A DNA stretch of 64,000 nt from Saccharospirillaceae bacterium. Its GTDB lineage: Bacteria; Pseudomonadota; Gammaproteobacteria; Pseudomonadales; Oceanobacteraceae. The notes under the pieces were generated by a model. That model ran no database searches. It was not told the origin of the DNA and saw nothing but the letters and a program-made list of their open reading frames with translations. Positions 43,901-52,739 of the stretch are shown one piece after another (positions within the stretch are counted from its first letter, which is position 1; each line of letters begins with the position of its first letter). Location: NCBI GenBank assembly GCA_022448365.1, contig JAKVCS010000003.1, positions 868,001 through 932,000 on the forward strand, in the 5' to 3' direction. The position numbers were made by a program, and so were the translations under genes.

Positions 43901-44423
43901 CATGGAGATGCTGGAGCAGGCAGTTAATGCAATTAAATCCGGAAAACAACCCGGAGATGATCTGGTACTGAATCAGGGCACCGAAGTAAATCTGCATGTA
44001 CCAGCGCTGATACCTGCAGATTACCTGCCTGATGTTAACGGACGTCTGACCCTGTATAAACGCATCGCCAGTGCAAAAGATGAAGCAGATTTAAAAGACC
44101 TTCAGATAGAAATGATTGATCGTTTTGGTTTATTACCCGATGCCGTAAAAAATCTGTTTCGCCAGACTGCATTAAAGCTAAAGCTGACACCACTGGGCAT
44201 AGCCAAACTGGATGCCAGTGACGAAGCCGGTCGTATCGAATTCGCCGCACAAACCAGCATCGATCCATTTACTCTGGTTAAACTGGTGCAAACTAAACCC
44301 GGCAGCTATAAACTCGAAGGCGGCCATACATTGCGCTTCTTCTTTAATATGCGCACCATGGATCAACGTTTTAATATGATCGAACAAGTGGTCACCGAAT
44401 TGCAAAAGGAACCTAACTCGTGA
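40950..44423 (+). CDS. mfd: Transcription-repair coupling factor Mfd
   Basis: 1157 residues, the usual Mfd length. It removes RNA polymerase stalled at DNA lesions and recruits UvrA. The N-terminal UvrB-homology region covers about 1-350, and the RNA polymerase interaction domain lies near 495 (VHLDHGVGRYLGLE). The RecG-like translocase has Walker A GDVGFGKTE (about 635) and DEEH (about 737), with LRGRVGRSHHQAYAYLL further on. A C-terminal TRCF domain is present. GGAG precedes the ATG. The stop overlaps the csiV start, so the two are translationally coupled. Confidence 0.98.
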   Translation: MVSPLQPNCPSKAAERRFWGDLHGASQALAIASAASNQKGLTLVVTCDPNTALRLEDEIRFFASDLPVLHFPDWEILPYDVFSPHQDIVSQRIATLSQLSDLQQGVLILPISTLLHRLPPANFYQGQSFALDIGANFDVDATRLKLEAAGYHCVDTVYEHGEFAVRGSIMDIFPMGQEMPFRIELFDDEIETLRTFDPDSQRTVDKVDSIRILPAREFPLNTTAIRTFKGRWYDFFEQDGKQCPIYTDIADGIAPAGIEYYLPLFFDDDLGNFFDHLPKNTLVIHDSELEASVEHFRNDVEQRYESRRYDIQRPILAPSHLFLAADQLFSRLNEFPRAQWHDNDLPDRAGAIAFAAEKIADISVDSRLEQPSQRLEFWLKENAADQGGNQRVLFCAESAGRREALKDLLRRIEVRPREIDSWDDFATGNDPLGIIIGPIERSVQLTEDQLVIITENELFGQRIQQRRRRTKKTTDTDLMIRDLSELQPGSPVVHLDHGVGRYLGLETLEAGGQTNEFLMLEYATGSKLYVPVLSLHLISRYGGGDESTAPLNKLGSEKWAAAKRKAAEKIRDTAAELLDIYARREAKKGFAFDKPDDDYHRFSAGFPFEETPDQQAAIEAVIGDMTGKRPMDRLVCGDVGFGKTEVAMRAAFMAVQSGKQVAVLVPTTLLAQQHYQNFADRFAEWPVKVDVLSRFKSAKETQASLDKMLEGKTDIVVGTHKLLQKDVKFDQLGLLIIDEEHRFGVTQKERIKSLRANVDILTLTATPIPRTLNMAMASIRDLSIIATPPAKRLSVKTFVRQHDDATIKEAILREILRGGQVYYLHNEVKSIEKVARELSEAIPEARVTYAHGQMTERELEGVMGDFYHKRANVLVCTTIVETGIDIPSANTMIIERADKFGLAQLHQLRGRVGRSHHQAYAYLLTPPPKTMTKDAEKRLEAISSAQDLGAGFMLATHDLEIRGAGELLGDEQSGQIETIGFTLYMEMLEQAVNAIKSGKQPGDDLVLNQGTEVNLHVPALIPADYLPDVNGRLTLYKRIASAKDEADLKDLQIEMIDRFGLLPDAVKNLFRQTALKLKLTPLGIAKLDASDEAGRIEFAAQTSIDPFTLVKLVQTKPGSYKLEGGHTLRFFFNMRTMDQRFNMIEQVVTELQKEPNS

Positions 44424-45259
44424 GTTTTTTCGCTTCTCTGAGACGAATTGCCGCAGTTTCATCAATACTGCTGTTATCTCATGCGGTACAGGCGAACCCC
44501 TGGTATCGCGTCGAGGTGATGCTGGTTGCCTACCAGGACGAAGAAACCATCGACCACGAGCTATGGCCAGATGCCATTGTCAGCGAACCGCCCGCTGTTG
44601 AAATTACCGATAAAATTGATAAAGCCCAGCACAGCTACGAGTGGTGGCTAAAACCAGAAGCTGGCGACGTACAGGCAACAACCAATGACCCGTCGCAACT
44701 TTGGTCAAAGTTTGGCGTAGAAGAGACGCCAGACAGTCAGTTCCTGCAACCGTTAACCCAACTGGAAGATCTGATCTTTGCCGACAAGGCCACCAAGATC
44801 AATCGCCGTAGCGATATGCAAGTGATCTGGCATCAGGCATGGATCGAACCCATCCAGAATGAAGATCAGGCCATCCAGCATCCAATTGACGTCTCTCTGC
44901 AAGACAAATTGAATATCCAGCTGCGTGGGACTGTACAGCTGCATGTTAGCCGCTATCTGCACATCAATACCGATCTTCAGATCCAACATTATGAACTGAT
45001 GGAGCCGAATGAATTAGCAGCGCTGACACTAGCCGCTTCCCATAATGAAAAATCAGATTATCGTGTCAGTTTATTAGGGGATAGTGAGATATCGTTAAGC
45101 GAACCTCAACTGATACCAGTTCGTTCCGCTAAAATTCAACAGAGCCGCCGAATGCGCAGTAAAGAACTGCATTATGTGGATCACCCGATGTTAGGCCTGG
45201 TCGTAAAGGTTATTCCGATTGAAACCAAAGAGGATGTTTTTAACCCTGACAAAAATTAA
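44420..45259 (+). CDS. csiV: CsiV-like periplasmic protein
   Basis: 279 residues starting with a GTG that overlaps the mfd stop (GTGA). Signal peptide (SFFASLRRIAAVSSILLLSHAVQA) is followed by NPWYRVEVMLVAYQ, the start of the CsiV (DUF2608-neighbouring, PF10972) domain, and the C-terminal HYVDHPMLGLVVKVIPI motif. CsiV was described in Vibrio as a peptidoglycan-binding protein needed for growth with certain D-amino acids, as an activator of LpoA/PBP1a. Its place downstream of mfd is conserved in gammaproteobacteria, as far as I recall. Confidence 0.88.
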   Translation: MSFFASLRRIAAVSSILLLSHAVQANPWYRVEVMLVAYQDEETIDHELWPDAIVSEPPAVEITDKIDKAQHSYEWWLKPEAGDVQATTNDPSQLWSKFGVEETPDSQFLQPLTQLEDLIFADKATKINRRSDMQVIWHQAWIEPIQNEDQAIQHPIDVSLQDKLNIQLRGTVQLHVSRYLHINTDLQIQHYELMEPNELAALTLAASHNEKSDYRVSLLGDSEISLSEPQLIPVRSAKIQQSRRMRSKELHYVDHPMLGLVVKVIPIETKEDVFNPDKN

Positions 45260-45433
45260 AATAAATAACCTAAGCAGGTCGGTATCAGGGTCAGGCCATA
45301 TCTTTTGCGTTCAGTATTCTTGAAAAATATCGCAACATAGCAGCCTGACCTCAAATTTTCTTGTCGATGCCGAACACTGAAATATCCTGACAACCAGGCA
45401 ATTCTTCTTTTTTAAGTCCTATCGTTAGTGGCT

Positions 45434-45856
45434 TTAATGTTCGGTCCCGGCGTATACCCACATTGGCTCGGTTTTTCCTGCCCGGACAAAACCCAATGCC
45501 CGATAGAAATCAACGGCCTCACCATCGGCTGTTAACATTTGCTGATGAAAGTTGCTATAAACGGTTTGTAACGACTGCATCATCAAACGGCCAATTCCCC
45601 GCCCATGGTATGCGGGATCTACCAGCATATGAGGGTAATACACCACAAGGTGACCGTCAGAAATGGCGTTACCAATACCCACCAACTTGCCATTTAATCG
45701 CGCTGTTACCAGGGAATGAGAGTTACGTAACGCGGCCAAAAGTTGTTGCGGTTTATCCGCTGAAGACCACTGATTGGCACGATATAACTCAACCACCTCA
45801 GATGATTCAATCGAATCATGCAAAGAGATAACCGTTTCAGATTCTGCCATACTCAC
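45434..45856 (-). CDS. GNAT-family N-acetyltransferase
   Basis: 140 residues from a GTG at 45856 with AGGAG 8 nt upstream; the ATG two codons later is an alternative. The acetyl-CoA binding motif is in HMLVDPAYHGRGIGRLMMQSLQ, and the C-terminal FYRALGFVRAG motif closes the fold. The substrate is unknown. It lies alone between csiV (convergent) and the H-NOX operon, whose last gene ends to its right on the same strand. Confidence 0.88.
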   Translation of the reverse strand: MSMAESETVISLHDSIESSEVVELYRANQWSSADKPQQLLAALRNSHSLVTARLNGKLVGIGNAISDGHLVVYYPHMLVDPAYHGRGIGRLMMQSLQTVYSNFHQQMLTADGEAVDFYRALGFVRAGKTEPMWVYAGTEH

Positions 45857-46030
45857 GAATAATACTCCTGACAATAACGTTAACAGGATTCGACTGTAAC
45901 ATGATCACAAACAGAGTTCTGCTTTTGTTATGGGTAAGTCAGAGGGTTGTCTTTTTAGAGTGTTCCCAACCCCAAATGGAATCATACAACTCTGATACAT
46001 CATATGAGTCGTCTGGTGTATAAGGCGTCT

Positions 46031-46966
46031 TTAGATCGACGACTGAGGGACAGGCAGAACGATGGTAAAGCAGGCACCTTCTCCTAAAGTACTGCGTACC
46101 TCGATAGTACCACCCTGCTCTTCAATAACTCCCAGAGAAATGGAAAGTCCCAAACCCGTCCCCTCTCCAACTGGTTTAGTGGTAAAGAATGGCGTGAACA
46201 GTTTATCGATATTTTCGTGGCTGATACCAGGACCATCATCTTCAATCGAAATATGCACTTTATCGTTCTTGATACAGGTCTCTATGTTAATACTGCCCTG
46301 ATCTTCAACAGCCTGATTGGCATTGGCAATCAAGTTAATAAACACCTGACTCAACTTGCCGTAATAACCCTTGATTACCGGAATTTCCCCATACCGAACA
46401 TCAACAACAGCGTGGTATTTTAACTGATTATTAAGAATATTCAGTGCACCACGAAGACAATCATTAACATCAATTTCCTGCATTTCACCGCTCTCTTCAC
46501 GGGAAAAGGATTTAAGATCAATGATAATTTGTTTCACGCGATCAAGGCCTTCTTGCGTCTCTTTTGATAATTCACCAAAGTCCTCCAATAAATAAGCAAT
46601 GTCGAATCTATCGAGGGATTCACGTATTTTTTGTGCCATCTCATTGTTAGGATTCACATCCACTTGCTGTTCTAACACTTCAATAAATGTGTGAATATCA
46701 TTAAACGCTTCTTTTATAGTATTCAGGTTGGAGCTGACAAAGCCAATCGGATTATTAATCTCATGCGCAATTCCTGCCGCCATCAGACCGAGTGATGCCA
46801 TACGATCAGAAGACACCAGTTGTTTTTGTTGTTGTTTAAGATCATAGTGAGCTTTTTGTAAATCATAAAATGATGAATACAATTCTCGCGATTTGTCCTC
46901 AAGTAACTGCTCTGCACGTTTGCGGAGCTCTTTTTCGCGAAAGTAGGCTTTTTTATAATCGGCCAA
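46031..46966 (-). CDS. Sensor histidine kinase of the H-NOX operon (HnoK-like)
   Basis: 311 residues starting with a TTG at 46966 (AGGAG 6 nt upstream). No membrane segment or periplasmic sensor is present: an N-terminal coiled coil (about 1-55) leads to the H-box GIAHEINNPIGF with phospho-accepting H68, then the HATPase domain with VFINLIANANQAV, DDGPGIS and GTGLGLSIS. A soluble kinase next to H-NOX fits the known H-NOX/HnoK pairs, in which NO-bound H-NOX inhibits the kinase. It lies 22 bp downstream of the H-NOX gene. Confidence 0.9.
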   Translation of the reverse strand: MADYKKAYFREKELRKRAEQLLEDKSRELYSSFYDLQKAHYDLKQQQKQLVSSDRMASLGLMAAGIAHEINNPIGFVSSNLNTIKEAFNDIHTFIEVLEQQVDVNPNNEMAQKIRESLDRFDIAYLLEDFGELSKETQEGLDRVKQIIIDLKSFSREESGEMQEIDVNDCLRGALNILNNQLKYHAVVDVRYGEIPVIKGYYGKLSQVFINLIANANQAVEDQGSINIETCIKNDKVHISIEDDGPGISHENIDKLFTPFFTTKPVGEGTGLGLSISLGVIEEQGGTIEVRSTLGEGACFTIVLPVPQSSI

Positions 46967-46988
46967 TGTCAGCTCCTGGTTGGCAGAA

Positions 46989-47522
46989 TTACTGCAACGT
47001 CACTAACAAATGGCAGCAGTCATCCCCTTTGTGCATACACACATCGTGGGTTAAATGATATGCCTGGTTAAAATGTTTAGCACTGCCGTCGATCAGACCT
47101 TCCGCCAATTTGCATAATTTTCGCGGTGATTGATAAACCATCGTCAGCCTGTCAGGCAGTTGTTCGTGATATTCAAAGTGTGGAACACCGGCGTCGGGAA
47201 ATAACTTCCTGACCTCGACATGAATCAAGTGATCCACGGAAAGTAAAAATGGGAATAAACCATCATGATCAAAAAACTGTGGGAAACGCTGATAAAACTG
47301 CTTGACCATATATTGCCCAAAAGCGTAAACAAGATCATTGTTATCTATGCCGGTAACGTTTGAGGCTGAGACTACCAAATCCATAAGTGCCTGGTCTTGA
47401 TAGGTTTCGGTCGAAATAAACATACCATCTGAATCAGCACCATCCAGAACCGCCTGCCAGCCATCAAGGCCATAATTTTCTTCAACCATGTCACGCAACA
47501 TATCGAATACCATGCCTTTCAT
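46989..47522 (-). CDS. hnoX: H-NOX heme nitric-oxide-binding sensor protein
   Basis: 177 residues. Proximal heme ligand H101 is in HLIHVEVRKLFPDAGVPHF, and the heme-propionate motif Y-x-S-x-R is YQSPR (130-134). These define the H-NOX family, shared with soluble guanylate cyclase. It binds NO at a ferrous heme and signals to a partner kinase. GAGGG precedes the ATG at 47522. It is the middle gene of the operon, 3 bp after the response regulator stop and 22 bp before the kinase. A cysteine pair near the C-terminus (DDCCHLL) resembles the zinc-ligand cysteines of some members. Confidence 0.95.
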   Translation of the reverse strand: MKGMVFDMLRDMVEENYGLDGWQAVLDGADSDGMFISTETYQDQALMDLVVSASNVTGIDNNDLVYAFGQYMVKQFYQRFPQFFDHDGLFPFLLSVDHLIHVEVRKLFPDAGVPHFEYHEQLPDRLTMVYQSPRKLCKLAEGLIDGSAKHFNQAYHLTHDVCMHKGDDCCHLLVTLQ

Positions 47523-47525
47523 TCG

Positions 47526-48860
47526 CTATCCCTCGGGTATACCAGGCTCAATCTCTTCAATCAGCACATAGACATCTAACTTATCACCTGACATATGTTC
47601 CAAGTTAACAATCTTATTGATAACGTTTTCATCAAGGATATGACCGCGTTTCAGCAATACCATTCCGCGTCCAGATAACAGGTTACGACTGAGCATCATG
47701 GATGGTCTCAATGCCGATACCGGAATCAGCTTCTCCCCGTCCTCCAGCTTATCGATATTAAAGTCTTGATAAGTCTCAATGAAAATATCAACAATGCGTG
47801 GGTCATAACGAATGCCGGAAAAACGAACAATTTCGTTTTTGGCTTTGTTTTCTTCGTATTCAAAACCGGTATATTTGCCCAGAACCAGATCAACATAATC
47901 GCGAACAACCGCCAGAATCAGACTGCCGTTGGGAATATGTTCGCCAGCCAGCTTGTCCGGAAAACCGGAGCCATCGAATCGCTCGAACTGGTTGCGAATG
48001 TATACCCCGGCCATGAACAGATCAGGGATGCCCAATAGAGCAGCTTCACCCAGAATGGGATATTGCTTAAACAGCTTCAGCTCTTCACTGTCAAACTCAC
48101 TATAGGGTTTGGACAACATCCGATCAGAGAAACACATCTTACCGAGATCACACAGCAGCATGGCATCGCGCACAGCAGCCACTTCGTCGTCAGGCATGCC
48201 CAGCTTTAGCGCAACTTCCTCAGCCATCGCCGCTTTGACAGTCGCTGCTTTTGCAGCCTTTTCATCCCGCATGGCGGCGATACTGGATGCCAGTGTCACC
48301 AGATGCTGGTAGCTCTGATTAATTTCTTTCAAAGCCTGATCAAGCTGTTCAGTGCGCTGAGCCACCTTTACTTCGAGGTCGCCGTTCAACTCCTCTAATT
48401 GCCTGTTCTTATCCAGCAATTCGCGGCTAAGCTGTTGATTTTTAACTTCTAAAATTTTTGAGCGAAGATTGTCGTTAACAATCTGGCGGATTTCATCATC
48501 ATTCCAGGGCTTATTCATGTAACAGGCAATTTTGCCTTTGTTAACCGCCGCAATGGTGGATTCCAGGTCAGCATAACCGGTAAGAAGAATGCGAATGGAT
48601 TTGGGGTAATCACGCGCGGCAATTTCAAGAAACTCGGCACCGCTCATACCAGGCATACGCATATCCGAGATGATGAGATCAACCTCGGTATTCTCCATAA
48701 TGTACAGCGCATCCTTACCGGAGGTTGCCGTAATGACGTCAACAGCGCATTTACGCAGCGTGCGGGTTAACGACTTCAGGATATTTTCTTCATCATCCAC
48801 CAGCAGCACAATTGGCTTAACCACATGTTGAACTTCTGATGGGGCGGTCTCTGCCTGCAT
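47526..48860 (-). CDS. Response regulator with degenerate HD-GYP domain (HnoD-like)
   Basis: 444 residues from the ATG at 48860 (GGAG 7 nt upstream). REC domain (about 17-130) with phospho-acceptor D66 (DLIISDMRMPG) and conserved lysine in YMNKPW; a coiled coil (135-190); then an HD-GYP-like domain. The metal site is degenerate: LCDLGK instead of LHDIGK, YPILGEA instead of HPxxGA, NQFERFDGSGFP instead of HHERxDGxGYP. It is therefore unlikely to hydrolyse cyclic di-GMP and resembles HnoD of Shewanella, a degenerate HD-GYP that modulates a phosphodiesterase. It is the first gene of the operon. Confidence 0.88.
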   Translation of the reverse strand: MQAETAPSEVQHVVKPIVLLVDDEENILKSLTRTLRKCAVDVITATSGKDALYIMENTEVDLIISDMRMPGMSGAEFLEIAARDYPKSIRILLTGYADLESTIAAVNKGKIACYMNKPWNDDEIRQIVNDNLRSKILEVKNQQLSRELLDKNRQLEELNGDLEVKVAQRTEQLDQALKEINQSYQHLVTLASSIAAMRDEKAAKAATVKAAMAEEVALKLGMPDDEVAAVRDAMLLCDLGKMCFSDRMLSKPYSEFDSEELKLFKQYPILGEAALLGIPDLFMAGVYIRNQFERFDGSGFPDKLAGEHIPNGSLILAVVRDYVDLVLGKYTGFEYEENKAKNEIVRFSGIRYDPRIVDIFIETYQDFNIDKLEDGEKLIPVSALRPSMMLSRNLLSGRGMVLLKRGHILDENVINKIVNLEHMSGDKLDVYVLIEEIEPGIPEG

Positions 48861-49022
48861 TCTCAAGCTCCGTTGATACCTGTCTTAACAGTCTAGCTGA
48901 ACTAATCCAGCTTGCCCTATTCCAGGCATCACACAGAAAGGCCATTAAGCAAAGAGGCGTTATCTCACTAAAAACCGGAGTTTCAGAGAACGCGATAAGC
49001 GCGTCTGGCAACAAGGTTTTGA

Positions 49023-50138
49023 TTAAGGCAGGGCCAGTTCAAACCCGCCCAGCGCAAAGCGGACCCCGTTAATCAACGCTTCAACTCTGTGGACGCCGGG
49101 ATAATGCTTACGCGTGCTCATATTTTTCAACGACACTTTTTTACTGAATTGCGCACTACCCGCTGGTTCAAGCTCCACGGTTTTCAGCTTGAACACTTTA
49201 GGACCGGCACTGCCATTGGCTTTGACATAATGAATCACTAAATCAACCAGTAACGGCTGAGTTGTTGCAGCGCAGCTTGTAATACAAAAGGTGATGTTCA
49301 GGTTATCACCCAATGTTGCCTGTTCAGGAGTAAGGTGAATATCGCCTACGTTTACCTCGACATCCTGGCCATAACCTAACACCGCCAGCGCTTCAGGCTC
49401 AGCCCGCTTGACGGCGGAACGCAATGCGTGATTCACCAGCCAGCGACGCTCTTTACTGGCACCCTGTAACCAGTTTTCGCAGGTCTGGCACAATACTCCC
49501 AGGTGATCTTTACCAATATCATTGAGGTTATTAGCCACCGAACGGCGCACATACAAAGACGCATCGTCTTTTAACCGCTCCAATAACTCCAGCACCGGCG
49601 ATGGATCCCGTTTAAAGGGTTTCAGGGCAATCGCCCAGGGCAGACGTGGTCGTGTGCCTTCAGAAATTAACCGACGAACATGTTCATTTGGATCGTCCAA
49701 CCACTGTGCTAAACGAGCCAGCGTTTGCTGCGGATACTTTAATAAAAAGGGGCGAATGCAAAATTCGGCGGTAAAACGCTGCGTTAATTGATATTGTGCG
49801 GCCATGGACTCATCAAAATGATCGAGACCAAATTCAGCAATAAAATAGCTGTGTGGCAAATAGAAAAACGACGACATGCCAAAGCTGCGACTATCGGACA
49901 GTGGCGCCCCCATTGAACTCACAAGAATATCGATAGCGGTCGGGTAGTGTTCTGGCAAAAAGCCATGTAAGACACGGGCAATGTGTTTGCCCCTTGGCAT
50001 CAGCTCAAGCTGCTCAAACCCTGGAAGAACCTGTTGCAGAAAGCCCGCTGCATCAAATTGTGGAAACACCTGCAGAATATCGTTTGCCAGTTTCCGCGGG
50101 ACTTCCGGGCCGTATTGATCTTTCAATGCTTCTGCCAT
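49023..50138 (-). CDS. AlkC-like DNA alkylation repair protein
   Basis: 371 residues. The N-terminal 240 residues are HEAT-like repeats of the AlkC/AlkD DNA glycosylase superfamily (RLISEGTRPRLPWAIALKPFKRDPSPVLELLERLKDD, then YVRRSVANNLNDIGKDH). The C-terminal 120 residues form a beta-rich Ig-like domain (VEVNVGDIHLTPEQATLGDNLNITFCI), which is the AlkC architecture. AlkC excises 3-methyladenine and related lesions without base flipping. It is leftward, about 160 bp upstream of the H-NOX operon, and divergent from the TetR gene. Confidence 0.82.
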   Translation of the reverse strand: MAEALKDQYGPEVPRKLANDILQVFPQFDAAGFLQQVLPGFEQLELMPRGKHIARVLHGFLPEHYPTAIDILVSSMGAPLSDSRSFGMSSFFYLPHSYFIAEFGLDHFDESMAAQYQLTQRFTAEFCIRPFLLKYPQQTLARLAQWLDDPNEHVRRLISEGTRPRLPWAIALKPFKRDPSPVLELLERLKDDASLYVRRSVANNLNDIGKDHLGVLCQTCENWLQGASKERRWLVNHALRSAVKRAEPEALAVLGYGQDVEVNVGDIHLTPEQATLGDNLNITFCITSCAATTQPLLVDLVIHYVKANGSAGPKVFKLKTVELEPAGSAQFSKKVSLKNMSTRKHYPGVHRVEALINGVRFALGGFELALP

Positions 50139-50518
50139 AATTTTCCATCTGAAATATGAGAATCGCTACCTGGGTTATTGATAGGGAGTTTTAACAACCA
50201 CATCCGCTGAAAACAACGACAAGCGCCGCGATTACTGACAATACCTGGCAGCAGTTTGCTCCCCTGTAGCAGTGCCACGCTGCTGGATTACAGCTGCATC
50301 ATCAGCGAGTTTTACCATAAGCTGGTCGTTGGCTGAGCCAGTTGAGGTCAACGACTTACAAAAATCCATCGTCAACGATTATGGCCCGCGCTGTCACTCC
50401 TTACCTCTGCACACACAACAAATTCACCCTAAAAAATTAACTCAAAGCTTGCACCGTACTCCGCTTAAGTCTATTTTATTAATCAACTGATTAATGAATT
50501 AAAACAGATTCTCCATTT
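50139..50518. other. Divergent region between alkC-like gene and tetR
   Basis: This is a 380-bp gene-free stretch. The right end holds the palindrome at 50478-50495. The rest shows no gene or convincing hairpin. Confidence 0.4.
50478..50495. promoter_or_regulatory. Palindromic operator of the RND efflux TetR regulator
   Basis: ATTAATCA-AC-TGATTAAT has perfect 8-bp arms with a 2-bp centre, 23 bp upstream of the tetR start codon. Its position fits autorepression by the TetR protein. Confidence 0.65.
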
Positions 50519-51181
50519 ATGACCCGTGGCAGACCTCAGGACCCGACAAAGCAGCAGCTCAGCAAACAAGCTTTACGCCAGGCAGCACGTGATCTGTTGC
50601 AACAAAAGCCCTACCGCTCCATCAGTATTCGGGAGTTGGCGCAAAAGGCTGGTATGCAATCGGCGATGGTGAGTTACTACTTTGGTAGCAAACAGGGCCT
50701 GTTTATCAGCCTGCTTGAGGAAAGTGGCGAACACCGCCAGAACATTTTCCAGCAGCTTGCCGCCGAGATTCTGCAACAGCCGAATCAGGCGCTGGCCTTG
50801 CTGGTCAATAATATGATTGACCTGATTACATCGGAGCCCTGGCTGGTAAGGTTGCTACAGGACGAAATTCTGACTCAGCAATCTGAACTGCGCAGTGCTT
50901 TTCTCGAAGCCGTTCCCAAGCCTCTGTCTCGCGGATTAATTGAATTACTTGAGATATTGATTCAACACAAGATTCTGCGTCCAGAGCTGAATCCGCGCTT
51001 TGCAGTAGCATCATTAATGAGCAATCTGATGTTCCCGTTGTTGGCTGAACCCGTAATGAGCGAAGCCATCGATATCAACCGCGACGTTATTCGCAGTGAT
51101 GCCTGGAAGCAACACGTTACTCAGGTATTGAGCCAGGGTCTGATGCTGAGTCCGGCAACCAACCACAACAGCCATTGCTAA
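50519..51181 (+). CDS. TetR-family regulator of RND efflux operon
   Basis: 220 residues. Helix-turn-helix near the N-terminus: AARDLLQQKPYRSISIRELAQKAGMQSAMVSYYFGSKQGLF, with the typical YYFGSK motif. The ATG at 50519 lacks a clear ribosome-binding site, so the transcript could be leaderless or nearly so. The palindrome just upstream suggests autoregulation. The gene is followed 67 bp later by the membrane fusion protein and RND pump genes on the same strand, its likely targets. Confidence 0.9.
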   Translation: MTRGRPQDPTKQQLSKQALRQAARDLLQQKPYRSISIRELAQKAGMQSAMVSYYFGSKQGLFISLLEESGEHRQNIFQQLAAEILQQPNQALALLVNNMIDLITSEPWLVRLLQDEILTQQSELRSAFLEAVPKPLSRGLIELLEILIQHKILRPELNPRFAVASLMSNLMFPLLAEPVMSEAIDINRDVIRSDAWKQHVTQVLSQGLMLSPATNHNSHC

Positions 51182-51248
51182 AGCGCAAATCAATCAAGTA
51201 CCCATCAGTCAAGCAACGATCATACAAATAACTGAGCTGGAGAAAGCC

Positions 51249-52739
51249 ATGTCATTTGCTAAACGGTTAGCCGATAAAAAAGCCCTGCCCATACTGGTTA
51301 TTGCCGGAATACTTGCACTGGTCATTGCTAAACAAAGCGCCGAGCCACCACAACAGCGAGTCGTAAAGCAGGATGCTGTTGCTGTCAGCCTGATGCCATT
51401 AACCAGTAGAGCGATCAAACCGTCGGTATCCGGTTATGGCATAGTGAAAGCGGCGGTTGAATTACATCAAACCGCTGAAGTTGCTGCTCGGGTGACTCAC
51501 CTGAATCCTTTATTAGTTGCCGGTGCCACCATCAAACAAGGTGCTGAGCTGATTCAGCTGGATGACAAAGACTACCGTTTGGCTCTGGCGCAAGCCAAAG
51601 CACAACAAAAAAGCGTTGACGCCCAACGCAGTGAATTAAACAGTAATAAACACAGTTTATTGCAGCGCCAGACGCTGGTGCAGGAAAAAATTCAGCTCGC
51701 GCGCCTGGAATTAAAACGCAAACAAGACCTCGCAAAAGTGCAATCGTTATCGGCGTCTCAACTGGATGCCGAACAACAAAAACTGATTGGCCTGCAACAG
51801 GAAGCGGCGTCGCTACAACAACAAATTGAGGCGCTGCCTGCGCAACAACAGAGTTTACAAGCTCAGTTAGAATCGGCTGTTGCTGCGGTAAATCAACAAC
51901 AACGAAATATCGCAAGAACCAGAATCCTTATGCCGTTTGATGGCCGTATCCGTTCGATTGATGTTGAAACCGGCGAATACGTTAAACAGGGCCAGGCTTT
52001 ATTCCAGGCGATTGGTATTGATCAGGTTGAGATCGAAGCCCAGTTTTCGCTGGACAAACTGAGGCCGTTTATTCAGCTGGCATTTGCCAATAGGGTACCT
52101 CGATCTGACCAGTCTGCAAGCCCAGCACAGACTGAAGCGTCACAAGCAGCGCTGCAAGCGAATGGTCGTAGCCTCAGTAAAATGTTGCAACAAGCCGGAC
52201 TGCATGCACGTATTTCTGTGCCGCTGGCACCCGGGCAATTCTGGCAAGGTGACGTGATCGCCTTGCGTGAAAGCCTCGATCTAACCAGTCATACACTCGG
52301 TGCGGTCATCCGCGTTAATAAACATTACGACGGTGTAATTCCCGGGAAAAGACCGCCATTACTGGCAGGGCTTCAGGTGAAGGCAGAATTGTTAAGCAAT
52401 CCGGCAGACTTTATCAGTGTACCGTTAACAGCATTACACGCCGGAACCGACAAGCAACAGTTGCTGTATCTGGCTGCGCCTGAAGCAAATGAAAACTCCG
52501 CGTATTTTCGTCTGAAAAAGCAGCCTGTTACCCCGTTATTAATCAGCGATCATCAGGCACTGTTTTCCAAACAACAACTGCAACCTTTTGCCAATAAAAA
52601 TTACCAGCTGGTCACCACCGATCTGACTCCGGCAATTGCCGATATGCGGCTGAGTGCTGCGCCCTCTCTGAAGCAGTATCAGGAGGGGCAAACAGGAAAA
52701 GTGATAAGTACTGAGCAGGAGTCCAGTCATGCTCAGTAA
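51249..52739 (+). CDS. RND efflux periplasmic adaptor (membrane fusion protein)
   Basis: 496 residues with an N-terminal membrane anchor (ALPILVIAGILALVIA, about 13-28), a lipoyl-like domain split by a Q-rich coiled-coil hairpin (about 110-225), then beta-barrel and proximal domains (RILMPFDGRIRSIDVETGEYVKQGQALFQ). It links the inner-membrane pump to an outer-membrane channel. GGAG precedes the ATG. Its 3' end overlaps the RND gene by 11 bp. No outer-membrane factor gene is in the cluster. Confidence 0.92.
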   Translation: MSFAKRLADKKALPILVIAGILALVIAKQSAEPPQQRVVKQDAVAVSLMPLTSRAIKPSVSGYGIVKAAVELHQTAEVAARVTHLNPLLVAGATIKQGAELIQLDDKDYRLALAQAKAQQKSVDAQRSELNSNKHSLLQRQTLVQEKIQLARLELKRKQDLAKVQSLSASQLDAEQQKLIGLQQEAASLQQQIEALPAQQQSLQAQLESAVAAVNQQQRNIARTRILMPFDGRIRSIDVETGEYVKQGQALFQAIGIDQVEIEAQFSLDKLRPFIQLAFANRVPRSDQSASPAQTEASQAALQANGRSLSKMLQQAGLHARISVPLAPGQFWQGDVIALRESLDLTSHTLGAVIRVNKHYDGVIPGKRPPLLAGLQVKAELLSNPADFISVPLTALHAGTDKQQLLYLAAPEANENSAYFRLKKQPVTPLLISDHQALFSKQQLQPFANKNYQLVTTDLTPAIADMRLSAAPSLKQYQEGQTGKVISTEQESSHAQ

